Below, piece after piece: positions 1 through 6,250 of a DNA stretch of 35,133 nucleotides. Position numbers and translations under genes: made by a program. The DNA comes from a virus. The stretch is taken from positions 1 to 35,133 of IMG/VR virus record IMGVR_UViG_3300025101_000080, one strand, 5' to 3'. How positions within the stretch are numbered: the first letter of the stretch is position 1; every line of letters begins with the position of its first letter. The notes below the pieces were generated by a model. The model had not been told where the DNA came from and ran no database searches. It saw only the letters and a list, made by a program, of their open reading frames with translations.

Positions 1-360
1 TTTTATATTCAAGAGAAAGTAAACTTTGCAAAGCAAATGGCCCAACTGGTTAAGTTTGCCAGCAAAAGAGAGGCAGCAAAGATAAAGAAAGCACTTAATG
101 CGTGTATACGTGAACAGAGAGAGGTAATACCCGAAGAGTTCACGGATCTATGTGATATTAACCTTATCCGTTTATGGTTGTTAGTAAATGATATGAAGCA
201 CCAAATGTTGGCCAGTTGCTGCCATGAAGCTACCATTCGTACCATGTATGAATGGGATTATGTACCCCCAGAGGGATTTGTATTTGATAATGGGTTCGGT
301 ACTTATAAACTGGTAGACCGTCAATGTTTCAGTTTTGTTAACTTCCACGCTCACAGTTAG
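1..360 (+). CDS. Hypothetical protein, 5' end possibly outside window
   Basis: I do not recognise this protein. The frame is open to the window edge; the first ATG is at 37 (107 residues), but no Shine-Dalgarno precedes it and in-frame codons continue upstream, so the true start may lie outside. The N-terminal part is basic and lysine-rich and looks helical (residues 5-30 from the ATG). The middle is Leu/Met/Cys-rich, and the C-terminus is aromatic with several Phe and His residues. There is no signal peptide or clear membrane segment. It lies upstream of a run of small phage genes on the same strand, with 42 bases before the next start. It is probably a small accessory gene; no function can be assigned. 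Confidence 0.6.
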   Translation, partial: FYIQEKVNFAKQMAQLVKFASKREAAKIKKALNACIREQREVIPEEFTDLCDINLIRLWLLVNDMKHQMLASCCHEATIRTMYEWDYVPPEGFVFDNGFGTYKLVDRQCFSFVNFHAHS

Positions 361-368
361 TAATGCGT

Positions 369-402
369 TATAATAGATGTATACACAAAGGATTTCCCCC
401 CT
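369..402 (+). promoter_or_regulatory. Leader copy 1: TATAAT box, SD and C6 tract
   Basis: TATAAT (369-374) is followed by ATACACAAAGGA and a C6 tract directly before the ATG at 403. The TATAAT could be a -10 box, but no good -35 is seen 16-18 bases upstream. The AAAGGA is a usable Shine-Dalgarno. An almost identical leader precedes the gene at 727, so this is a duplicated control element. Confidence 0.5.
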
Positions 403-648
403 ATGACAAATCAAACTTACAACGGATGGACAGACTACACTACTTGGAACTGTGCCTTGTGGATTAACAACGAACCCGCAATTTACAACGTAGCAGCAGA
501 GTGTAAAGACTACAACGAATTTTTATTTCAAATGCAGGTGATGTGTGGTTTTCATTCTACACCAGACGGAGCAGACTACGGAGAGGCAGACCAAAAAGAA
601 ATGGATGAATTAATTCAAAGGATCACCACACCAACAGAAGTCTGGTAA
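403..648 (+). CDS. NGWTNYETW-type small phage protein
   Basis: This is an 81-residue protein whose N-terminus (residues 7-28) matches the 'NGWTxYxTWNxALWINN' signature of a small protein widespread in phages, including cyanophages, and of unknown function. The C-terminal half is acidic (DGADYGEADQKEMDEL region) and probably helical. The ATG at 403 is supported by AAAGGA about 10 bases upstream. There is no signal peptide or membrane segment. A convincing intrinsic terminator follows (666-694), so the gene appears to be transcribed as a short unit. Family membership is from memory of the signature; the role is unknown. Confidence 0.8.
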   Translation: MTNQTYNGWTDYTTWNCALWINNEPAIYNVAAECKDYNEFLFQMQVMCGFHSTPDGADYGEADQKEMDELIQRITTPTEVW

Positions 649-665
649 TATAAACAATTGTTTCA

Positions 666-694
666 GATGCTCGCAATCCGTGAGCATCTCTTTT
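666..694 (+). terminator. Rho-independent terminator
   Basis: A perfect 7-bp stem, GATGCTC (666-672) with GAGCATC (682-688), and a 9-base loop are followed by TCTTTT. It lies 17 bases after the stop at 648, so it most likely ends the transcript of the W-rich small protein gene. Confidence 0.8.
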
Positions 695-726
695 ATAATA
701 AGTACATACACAAAGGAGTCCCCCCT
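694..726 (+). promoter_or_regulatory. Leader copy 2: TATAAT box, SD and C6 tract
   Basis: TATAAT (694-699), then ATACACAAAGGAG and a C6 tract ending in T just before the ATG at 727. This nearly repeats the leader at 369-402. It starts inside the T-tract of the terminator, so termination and re-initiation are tightly packed here. No clear -35 box is seen, so the promoter role is tentative; the AAAGGAG Shine-Dalgarno is convincing. Confidence 0.5.
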
Positions 727-981
727 ATGAACAAAGCAAAAGCAATCGCAGACAGAATACTTAAGAGTGATAGTTTTGAAAACGTGGCACATGTATGCTG
801 TGACTGGGAAGAGTTCGTATTTGAAGTTGCAGAGTGGGGAGTTGACCACATCGCAACAGTTGAGTTTGACGACTTGACCCCACAGGATGTAAAGGAGTTA
901 GATACATTCATTGCTTCCTTTGGTTGCTCACCAGAGAATCCACACCCTTGCAGTAAGTACGCAGACCCCATCTTCGCATAG
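727..981 (+). CDS. Small acidic hypothetical protein
   Basis: This 84-residue protein is not recognised. The frame is open from an ATG at 658, but that start would read through the terminator hairpin and has no ribosome site; the ATG at 727 has AAAGGAG upstream and is preferred. The protein is acidic, with a helical N-terminus (residues 1-15), a Cys-Cys pair near residue 25, and a segment containing 'TPQDVKELDTFIAS' that looks like a helix-turn. The C-terminus has two further cysteines and several prolines. It shares its leader with the W-rich gene at 403, which suggests joint regulation. Confidence 0.75.
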   Translation: MNKAKAIADRILKSDSFENVAHVCCDWEEFVFEVAEWGVDHIATVEFDDLTPQDVKELDTFIASFGCSPENPHPCSKYADPIFA

Positions 982-1007
982 GGTCATTCGTTCGTGACAC
1001 AGCCAGT

Positions 1008-1025
1008 CCCCCCGTTTATGGGGGG
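1008..1025 (+). terminator. C6/G6 hairpin downstream of 84-residue gene
   Basis: CCCCCC (1008-1013), loop GTTTAT, GGGGGG (1020-1025). The stem is very strong but no T-run follows (CGGTTTATAAAAACG comes next), so it may be an mRNA-stabilising hairpin or a weak terminator rather than a classic one. The bases before it (AGTCCCCCC) resemble the leader element at 694-726. Confidence 0.45.
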
Positions 1026-1085
1026 CGGTTTATAAAAACGCATGGGACTCCCAATCTATAAAGTGTTACGAAAGCGAGACAACTA

Positions 1086-1110
1086 TTACACTCATTGTAA
1101 ATTTTTTTTT
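1086..1110 (+). terminator. Weak intrinsic terminator candidate
   Basis: TTACA (1086-1090) and TGTAA (1096-1100) form a short AT-rich stem with a 5-base loop, followed by A and nine T's (1102-1110). The stem is weak but the T-run is long. It lies in the non-coding interval before the AbrB-like gene; the interval 982-1143 otherwise shows only the C6/G6 hairpin and two copies of TATAAAAACG (around 1031 and 1116). Confidence 0.35.
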
Positions 1111-1143
1111 CGCTATATAAAAACGATGACAGGATTTTATTAT

Positions 1144-1320
1144 ATGCAAAAAAATTCCGGTGGCCAAATTACTTCTATACAGGTTGATGTTTCGACAGGT
1201 GAATACTGTGCGATTATACCGGAATGGATTATAAACGAAATGGGTTGGTACGAAGATACAAAGTTAAATTGGAAGATAGATGACGATAGTGTAGTAATGG
1301 AAGAAACCGAAGAGGAGTAA
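1144..1320 (+). CDS. AbrB/MazE-like small DNA-binding protein candidate
   Basis: This 58-residue protein has the sequence pattern of a SpoVT/AbrB-type swapped-hairpin: a strand pair with 'DVSTGEY', then 'IPEWIINEMGWYEDTKLNWKI' (a turn, helix and strand like the 'IPkeireelGlkpGDkle' of MazE/AbrB), and an acidic tail. Similar short proteins are frequent in cyanophages. The frame extends upstream to ATGs at 1042 and 1126, but the longer version would translate the T9 run and has no ribosome site; AGGA at 1131-1134 favours 1144. A role as transcription factor or antitoxin-like regulator is inferred from the fold pattern only; no toxin gene is adjacent. Confidence 0.65.
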   Translation: MQKNSGGQITSIQVDVSTGEYCAIIPEWIINEMGWYEDTKLNWKIDDDSVVMEETEEE

Positions 1321-1344
1321 AAACCGCCCATAGAGATTTGCTTA

Positions 1345-1373
1345 TTGACATATAGATATCTGTGAGTTACAAT
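1345..1373 (+). promoter_or_regulatory. Sigma-70 type promoter for glycosyltransferase gene
   Basis: TTGACA (1345-1350), a 17-base spacer, and TACAAT (1368-1373): a full -35 match and a five-of-six -10 match at ideal spacing. Transcription would start near 1380, leaving a short leader before the ATG at 1396. It is the best host-type promoter in the window and implies early or host-polymerase transcription of the genes that follow. Confidence 0.8.
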
Positions 1374-1395
1374 ATATGTGTACATTGAATCAATT

Positions 1396-2226
1396 ATGGC
1401 CAAAGGATTTAAGGTGAAAGCCAAACAACCTGTTCAACAAGAACCTGAATGGGATTATGAATTAGCAAAGCAGTTAATAAGAGGAAAGAAAATAGTATTT
1501 TGTTTGCCCGGTAGAGGTGTTTCATATACTTACTTGAAGAACTTCGTACAATTATGTTTTGATATTGTACAAGCAGGTGGAGGTATACAGATATCTCAGG
1601 ATTACTCTTCAATGGTAAACTTTGCAAGATGTAAGTGTCTAGGAGCAAATGTTCTCAGAGGCCCTGATCAATTACCTTGGGATGGTAAACTTGAGTATGA
1701 CTGGCAGTTATGGATCGATTCTGATATTGTTTTCTCGACAGAGAAGTTCTATCAGTTAGTCCTTAACTCAGTTCCAAGTGAAGCAGTTACTTATAATGAC
1801 AAGCAAGTTGTTGTAGATAGTTCAAAGATCAGACCAATTGTATCTGGTTGGTATTGTACTGAAGATGGTCGTACTACATCAGTTGCTCACTGGTTAGATG
1901 AGGAAGATTTCTCAAACAATGGTGGAGTCATGAATCATGAAACACTCGATACTATACAGAAGAGAAAGAAACCGTTCACTGTGGATTATGCAGGATTCGG
2001 TTGGTTACTGATACAGAAGGGAGTCTTTGAGGACTTTGATGAGAACGGTAAGAAGAGAATGCCTTATCCTTGGTTTGCTCCAAAGATGCAGATCTTTGAG
2101 TCTGGTCAAGTACAGGATATGTGTGGCGAAGATGTCTCGTTCTGTCTCGATGCCAAAGAGGCTGGTTATGAAATCTGGTGCGACCCTCGAATTCGTGTCG
2201 GACATGAAAAAACTCGGATTATTTAA
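1396..2226 (+). CDS. GT-A type glycosyltransferase-like protein
   Basis: This 276-residue protein looks like a GT-A fold nucleotide-diphospho-sugar transferase. After a basic N-terminal tail (residues 1-25) comes a first beta strand, 'KIVFCLPGRG' (about 31-40), then a helix, and a 'WIDSDIVF' segment with the DxD-like metal/nucleotide-sugar motif near D108 and D110. Near the C-terminus, 'GEDVSFCLDAKEAGY' (about 244-258) and a 'GHEK' motif resemble the acceptor and metal-binding end of family-2-like enzymes. The frame starts at a GTG (1378), but the promoter's predicted start site falls there, so ATG 1396 is preferred. Donor and acceptor are unknown: surface glycan, virion protein and DNA are all possible. 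A CCC codon is used in 'LPGR' and GGC in 'RGPD', part of the codon-context effect seen window-wide. Confidence 0.75.
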   Translation: MAKGFKVKAKQPVQQEPEWDYELAKQLIRGKKIVFCLPGRGVSYTYLKNFVQLCFDIVQAGGGIQISQDYSSMVNFARCKCLGANVLRGPDQLPWDGKLEYDWQLWIDSDIVFSTEKFYQLVLNSVPSEAVTYNDKQVVVDSSKIRPIVSGWYCTEDGRTTSVAHWLDEEDFSNNGGVMNHETLDTIQKRKKPFTVDYAGFGWLLIQKGVFEDFDENGKKRMPYPWFAPKMQIFESGQVQDMCGEDVSFCLDAKEAGYEIWCDPRIRVGHEKTRII

Positions 2227-2229
2227 ATT

Positions 2230-2310
2230 ATGATTACATTCTTTTCAATATTATTGATTGCCTTTATCTTTGTTATCTACATATTGTTTAAGTACGACCC
2301 AAATATATGA
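2230..2310 (+). CDS. 26-residue membrane microprotein
   Basis: Four bases after the glycosyltransferase stop, an ATG opens a 26-codon frame whose product is almost all hydrophobic (Ile, Leu, Phe, Val, residues 2-20) and ends in a charged 'KYDPNI' tail. This is a single transmembrane helix with a short C-terminal tail. Its stop overlaps the next start in an ATGA arrangement, which supports real translation. No Shine-Dalgarno is obvious, so coupling to the upstream gene is likely. Function is unknown; small membrane peptides are common in T4-type phages. Confidence 0.55.
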   Translation: MITFFSILLIAFIFVIYILFKYDPNI

Positions 2311-2474
2311 AGACCACAAAGTATGCGATACTGCAAGATGGTAAAGAGGTGTACACCGATCTGACACAATCTGAGTGTTTTGATCGGATGCAGGACTTTG
2401 CCATTGAGTTTTATCTTACTGGAAAGAACGACCCAAGTTCATTTAAGGTTGAAATGAGTACTGATGAAGAATAA
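2307..2474 (+). CDS. Small hypothetical protein, 55 residues
   Basis: The ATG overlaps the stop of the membrane microprotein (ATGA). The product is a soluble, slightly acidic 55-residue protein that starts with a strand-like 'KYAILQDGKEVY' segment, then a helix containing 'ECFDRMQDFAIEFY', and ends 'STDEE'. The fold looks like a small alpha/beta unit. I do not recognise a family. It is a middle gene of a tightly packed set (2230-2681). Confidence 0.65.
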   Translation: MKTTKYAILQDGKEVYTDLTQSECFDRMQDFAIEFYLTGKNDPSSFKVEMSTDEE

Positions 2475-2507
2475 ACCGCGTAACTCGGCTCGTAAGGAGA
2501 AAGGAAA

Positions 2508-2681
2508 ATGCCAATGAATAAACAAACGAAGTTAATGTATGCCCTAGAGCACATTGATCATTTGTATGATTACATTGAAGGTAATGAAGATGAAAGGAAA
2601 CTTCGTGAACACTTAGTTTACCTTGATAGTGAATTAACTAAACAGATGTCCAAAGAACTTAAACGCAAACTAAACCGATGA
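2508..2681 (+). CDS. Small helical hypothetical protein, 57 residues
   Basis: An ATG at 2508 is preceded by AAGGAG and AAAGGA (2494-2505), one of the best ribosome sites in the window. A second in-frame ATG is at 2514. The product is 57 residues, highly charged, and predicted to be nearly all helix, with an EDERKLREHL stretch and a lysine/arginine-rich end (KRKLNR). Its stop overlaps the next start (ATGA). No family is recognised. Confidence 0.7.
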   Translation: MPMNKQTKLMYALEHIDHLYDYIEGNEDERKLREHLVYLDSELTKQMSKELKRKLNR

Positions 2682-3409
2682 GTACACTAATTGCCAATCT
2701 ACCCTCCTATGAAGTATGGGTAAGAAAAGAATACCTGACTGATCATAAGAGTGGTCATGGTGAATTTGTAAAGGGAGTATGGGTTGCTGCCAAGTCAATT
2801 CCCGGTAGGGCTTTTTACTTTGAAACCTATCTACCTGATTATGCTGCAATGTTCGATAAGTTACCAATCTCTGCATTTACAACTGATCCTGAGACTCCTA
2901 CACCGGATATGACATTACATAACCTGCAGTTTTGGAACTGTATGGACTATGGTGTAGTGGCAGTACAGAAGCAATTTATCGGTTCAATGCACTTTGAAGT
3001 GATGACAAGGGACTTTGGCAATCAAACAGGCACTTATATTTGTACTTTAGACAACTATCATGAGAGTGTAGACGCAATTGACTACTCTACAAGTGAACAA
3101 CCTGCTGAACACAAGTCTCATAACCTTTTAGAGCTGGATAATGGTCAGTTTTGCCTCTATCCAAACAACAGAATGAGGATATATGACAATAGTATTACAC
3201 CAGAAGAACCAAAAGTGCCCGATTTTAAGGTATCAACAGTATATTATCAGGTTGAAAACGGTCATGACCGTGATGGATTGGGTTCAGAGGACAATTATTT
3301 CTGGAAAACATCAAAAGAACGCAAAAATGATGAAAATTGGGACTATGAAACGAATAATAAGTCATTTATAAAGAGTAAAGGTATCCCTTCACCCGAAGAT
3401 ATTGGATAA
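2678..3409 (+). CDS. Conserved-type cyanophage hypothetical protein, 243 residues
   Basis: This 243-residue soluble protein begins in an ATGA overlap with the preceding gene. The N-terminal 120 residues look like mixed beta and loop with many aromatic residues (YEVWVRKEY, FYFETYLPDY). The middle contains 'LELDNGQFCLYPNNRMRIYDNS', a beta-hairpin-like stretch. The last 60 residues are polar, Lys/Asp/Asn-rich and probably extended. No signal peptide or membrane segment is present, and I see no catalytic motif. The stop overlaps a GATAAATA sequence that may be a variant late promoter. Function unknown. Confidence 0.75.
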   Translation: MSTLIANLPSYEVWVRKEYLTDHKSGHGEFVKGVWVAAKSIPGRAFYFETYLPDYAAMFDKLPISAFTTDPETPTPDMTLHNLQFWNCMDYGVVAVQKQFIGSMHFEVMTRDFGNQTGTYICTLDNYHESVDAIDYSTSEQPAEHKSHNLLELDNGQFCLYPNNRMRIYDNSITPEEPKVPDFKVSTVYYQVENGHDRDGLGSEDNYFWKTSKERKNDENWDYETNNKSFIKSKGIPSPEDIG

Positions 3410-3412
3410 ATA
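3405..3412 (+). promoter_or_regulatory. Possible variant late promoter GATAAATA
   Basis: GATAAATA differs by one base from the T4 late box TATAAATA and overlaps the stop codon at 3407-3409. It is 20 bases upstream of the ATG at 3432. If active it would transcribe the 46-residue gene and speD late. Single-base variants occur by chance in AT-rich DNA, so this is tentative. Confidence 0.35.
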
Positions 3413-3431
3413 CAATCTAAAAGACAAAAAA

Positions 3432-3572
3432 ATGGTAATTAAAGTGGATAAATCAGAAGAATTTAAGAAAAGTGGTCGTAAATTGATCAGTGAGTACGAT
3501 GGACATGAATATTACAAGGATGAAGAGGAAGAAAAACCTCAATTTTTAAGTGAAAATTCAGAAACTACATGA
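3432..3572 (+). CDS. Acidic small protein upstream of speD
   Basis: A 46-residue, strongly charged protein: a basic first half (KVDKSEEFKKSGRK), then 'EYDGHEYYKDEEEEKP', ending in polar residues. It has no membrane segment. Its TGA overlaps the ATG of speD (ATGA), so the two are probably translationally coupled. No family is recognised. The short length and acidic C-terminus make it likely disordered in part. Confidence 0.6.
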   Translation: MVIKVDKSEEFKKSGRKLISEYDGHEYYKDEEEEKPQFLSENSETT

Positions 3573-3919
3573 AAAACGTGAAAAATGCTCATATGGGCAC
3601 TCATTTATTAGTTGAAGTGTACAATGTACCCTTTGATAAGTTGAATAATGCAAAAGATCTTACAAATAAGATGTTAGCTGCAGTCAAAGCAGAAAAATAC
3701 ACCCTTTTAAACTGCTTTCTTCATAAATTTGAACCTCAAGGGGTGACTGTTAACCTTACACTTGCCGAAAGTCACTTTGCTTTGCATACTTGGCCTGAAA
3801 AACAGTGTGTTGCGTTCGATATTTTCACTTGTGGTAGCAAAAATCCCCGTTCACTTGCATGGTGGATACTAAATTACTTCGATTCTGATGATTACATTAT
3901 GAAAGACTTCGCAAGATAG
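3569..3919 (+). CDS. speD: SpeD-family pyruvoyl decarboxylase (S-adenosylmethionine decarboxylase type)
   Basis: This 116-residue protein belongs to the bacterial class 1b AdoMet decarboxylase family, normal size for the family. It makes decarboxylated AdoMet for spermidine synthesis after self-cleavage to a pyruvoyl enzyme. The cleavage motif 'AESHFALHTWPE' places the pyruvoyl-forming serine at S68, the processing histidine at H73 and the 'TCG' catalytic cysteine at C88, the same spacing as in the Thermotoga enzyme (S63, H68, C83). 'HKFEPQGVT' (52-60) is also conserved. The start at 3569 overlaps the upstream gene; M9 is an alternative. speD is a known auxiliary metabolic gene of cyanophages. 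Some SpeD relatives decarboxylate ornithine or arginine instead, so the substrate is not certain. Confidence 0.93.
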   Translation: MKNVKNAHMGTHLLVEVYNVPFDKLNNAKDLTNKMLAAVKAEKYTLLNCFLHKFEPQGVTVNLTLAESHFALHTWPEKQCVAFDIFTCGSKNPRSLAWWILNYFDSDDYIMKDFAR

Positions 3920-3920
3920 G

Positions 3921-3928
3921 TATAAATA
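3921..3928 (+). promoter_or_regulatory. T4-type late promoter before gp25
   Basis: An exact TATAAATA begins two bases after the speD stop and lies 19 bases upstream of the gp25 ATG. This matches the sigma-gp55 late promoter used by T4-type phages. No Shine-Dalgarno follows; the leader is A-rich. Confidence 0.85.
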
Positions 3929-3946
3929 ATAAAAAAAGTCTGTTAA

Positions 3947-4351
3947 ATGGCGGTAAAACGTATATCTAGAGCGTTTAAAGACATAAATTTGTCTTTTACA
4001 CCTCATCCTGTCACAAAAGATCTTACTGTATTGCGTAATGAAAACGCAATTAAGAGGTCTGTAAGGAATATTGTACAAACAATACCGACTGAAAGATTTT
4101 TTAACTCGATTTTAGGATCTGAGGTTCGTGATTTACTATTTGATAACTTTATTGACTTTGGTACTGCATCAGCAATCAAGGATCAAATAAGAATATCAAT
4201 TGAAAACTTTGAACCTAGAGTTGATAATTTAGAAGTGAATGTTGAACCTAGACCTGATCAGAATGAATTTGAGGTGAATGTACTATTTGATATTATTGGT
4301 CAAGAGTTTCCACAACAAGACTTTACGTTCATATTACAAGCCACAAGATAA
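3947..4351 (+). CDS. 25: Baseplate wedge subunit gp25
   Basis: This 134-residue protein is T4 gp25 (GPW_gp25 family), the small wedge component that sits at the baseplate/sheath junction and helps trigger sheath assembly. The N-terminal 'FKDINLSFTPHPVTKDL' and the 'NENAIKRSVRNIVQTIPTER' helix with 'LLFDNFIDFGT' are typical of the family, and the C-terminal strands (VEPRPDQNEFEVNVLFDI) complete the fold. Length matches T4 gp25 (132). No Shine-Dalgarno precedes it, and its stop shares a base with the gp6 start (TAATG). It is the first gene of the late block. Confidence 0.93.
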   Translation: MAVKRISRAFKDINLSFTPHPVTKDLTVLRNENAIKRSVRNIVQTIPTERFFNSILGSEVRDLLFDNFIDFGTASAIKDQIRISIENFEPRVDNLEVNVEPRPDQNEFEVNVLFDIIGQEFPQQDFTFILQATR

Positions 4352-6249
4352 TGCCGTTTACAAAATTCACCAATTTAGACTTTGATCAGATAAGGGAACA
4401 GATTAAAGACTATCTTCGAGCAAATTCCAACTTTTCAGACTTTGATTTTGAAGGGTCTAACTTCTCTGTACTAATTGATACCCTTGCATATAATACGTAT
4501 ATTTCTGCATTCAACTCAAACTTGGTTGTAAATGAGTCATTTCTTGATTCTGCAACTCTAAGAGAGAACGTTGTATCACTTGCACGAAACATTGGTTACG
4601 TACCACGCTCTAAAACGGCAGCCAGAGCATCAATTAAGTTTCAGGTTGCAACTAATACAAGTAGTCCGACAATAACTCTACAACCCGGTCTAGTGTGTGT
4701 TGGAACTCAGGATGATAGTGATTTTGTATTTTCTATATCTGAAAGCATAACAACTACAGTAAATAGTGGACTTGCTCAATTTGGAACAGTAGATGAACCA
4801 ATTAAAGTTCTTGAAGGAACTTATCTTACATCGCAATTTGTTGTTGATGGATCTTTAGAGCAAAGATTTATTTTAAATAACTCATCTATTGACACATCTT
4901 CAATTGTCGTATATGTAAAAGGTGCTGCAGATCCCGGATTAGGTAAACAGTATAATTTAATTGATAACATTGTTAATGTTACATCCGCATCTGAGACATT
5001 CTTGATACAGGAAGTACAGGATGAGAACTATGAATTGTTATTTGGTGATGGAACATTTGGTAAAAAAATAGAAGACGGTGCAGTAATTACAGTTCAATAT
5101 GTTGTTACTTCAGGTAAGGATGGTAATGGGCCATCTGTGTTTACATTCTCTGGTAGTTTTCAAGATTCAAACAATAATATAGTAGTACCAACATCAATAC
5201 CAAATGTAGATACTATACAGGCATCCTCAAATGGTGGTGACATCGAATCAATTGACTCAGTTAAATATTTTGCACCTAGACTCTACTCTGCACAGTACAG
5301 GGCAGTTACAGCAAGAGATTACGAAAGTATAATCCAAACTGTATATCCTAACACAGAAAGTGTATCAGTCGTGGGTGGTGAAGAGTTAGATCCACCTCAA
5401 TTTGGTACGGTATTCATTACTATTAAACCAAAGAATGGTGATTTTGTATCTGACTTTGATAAAACACAAATTTTACAGAAGTTGAAGAGTTACTCTTTAA
5501 CAGGTATTAATCAAAAGATTGTAGATCTACAGGTATTGTATGTGGAAGTTGAATCATTCATATACTATAATTCGACTGCAGTTGAAAATGTAAATGATCT
5601 TAAGACTAAAATTACATCATCTCTTACAACTTACTCTCGATCAGGAGATGTAAATCGATTTGGTGGTAGATTTAAGTATAGTAAGGTATTGAATGTAATT
5701 GATAATATTGATAAAGCAATTACCTCTAACATTACAAGAATACAAATACGTCGTAATTTGAATGCACTGATCAATCAGTTTGCTCAGTATGAATTATGTT
5801 TTGGTAATCAATTTAATGTAAAGCCTGGTGGATTGAACATTAAGAGTACAGGATTTAAAATTCAAGGTAATAGTGATACTGTTTATATTACTGATACACC
5901 AAATGCAGATTTACTGACTGGAGTTGTCTCTGTAGTTAAAAAGGATTTGGAAACAGGAACCAATGTTGTTGTGGTTAAATCTGCAGGAACTGTTGATTAT
6001 ATTCATGGTGAGGTTAATTTAACTACAATTAACATTACGGAAACTGAAAAGGCAAATAATATTGTCGAAGTACAGGCATTCCCAGAATCCAATGATGTCA
6101 TAGGATTACAAGATCTATACTTAGATTTTAACATCCCCAGTAGTACCATAAATATGGTGAAGGACACTATTACATCTGGTGAGCAAATATCTGGTGTTGG
6201 CTATAAGGTAACATCATCCTACTCAAACGGAGAACTAAACAGGTCATAA
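4351..6249 (+). CDS. 6: Baseplate wedge subunit gp6 (baseplate J-like)
   Basis: This 632-residue protein is T4 gp6, the wedge protein that dimerises to form the inner baseplate ring. The N-terminal part (residues 1-95) has the conserved 'GSNFSVLIDTLAYNTYISA' and 'TLRENVVSLARNIGYVPRSK' segments of gp6/baseplate J proteins. A central domain contains 'RAVTARDYESIIQTVYPN', also a baseplate J hallmark. The size is close to T4 gp6 (660). It follows gp25 through a TAATG overlap and is followed after one base by the giant protein gene, as gp6 is followed by gp7 in T4. Confidence 0.92.
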   Translation: MPFTKFTNLDFDQIREQIKDYLRANSNFSDFDFEGSNFSVLIDTLAYNTYISAFNSNLVVNESFLDSATLRENVVSLARNIGYVPRSKTAARASIKFQVATNTSSPTITLQPGLVCVGTQDDSDFVFSISESITTTVNSGLAQFGTVDEPIKVLEGTYLTSQFVVDGSLEQRFILNNSSIDTSSIVVYVKGAADPGLGKQYNLIDNIVNVTSASETFLIQEVQDENYELLFGDGTFGKKIEDGAVITVQYVVTSGKDGNGPSVFTFSGSFQDSNNNIVVPTSIPNVDTIQASSNGGDIESIDSVKYFAPRLYSAQYRAVTARDYESIIQTVYPNTESVSVVGGEELDPPQFGTVFITIKPKNGDFVSDFDKTQILQKLKSYSLTGINQKIVDLQVLYVEVESFIYYNSTAVENVNDLKTKITSSLTTYSRSGDVNRFGGRFKYSKVLNVIDNIDKAITSNITRIQIRRNLNALINQFAQYELCFGNQFNVKPGGLNIKSTGFKIQGNSDTVYITDTPNADLLTGVVSVVKKDLETGTNVVVVKSAGTVDYIHGEVNLTTINITETEKANNIVEVQAFPESNDVIGLQDLYLDFNIPSSTINMVKDTITSGEQISGVGYKVTSSYSNGELNRS

Positions 6250-6250
6250 A

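Noticed and set aside
1042-1143. Longer start for the AbrB-like gene at ATG 1042
   Set aside because: It would translate a T9 run and a hairpin, has no ribosome site, and adds residues unlike the fold; ATG 1144 has AGGA at suitable distance.
961-1143. tRNA or structured ncRNA in the intergenic stretch
   Set aside because: Only simple hairpins are visible; no cloverleaf, anticodon arm or T-loop motif was found on either strand.
1144-1320. Toxin-antitoxin pair based on the AbrB/MazE-like protein
   Set aside because: No adjacent toxin-like gene; the next gene is a glycosyltransferase with its own promoter.
1378-1395. GTG start of the glycosyltransferase at 1378
   Set aside because: The promoter's predicted transcription start is near 1380, so an mRNA would lack this codon.
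6147-6154. CATAAATA inside the end of gp6 as a late promoter for the giant gene
   Set aside because: It differs from TATAAATA, lies about 100 bases from the start, and seven-base matches are expected by chance in AT-rich DNA.
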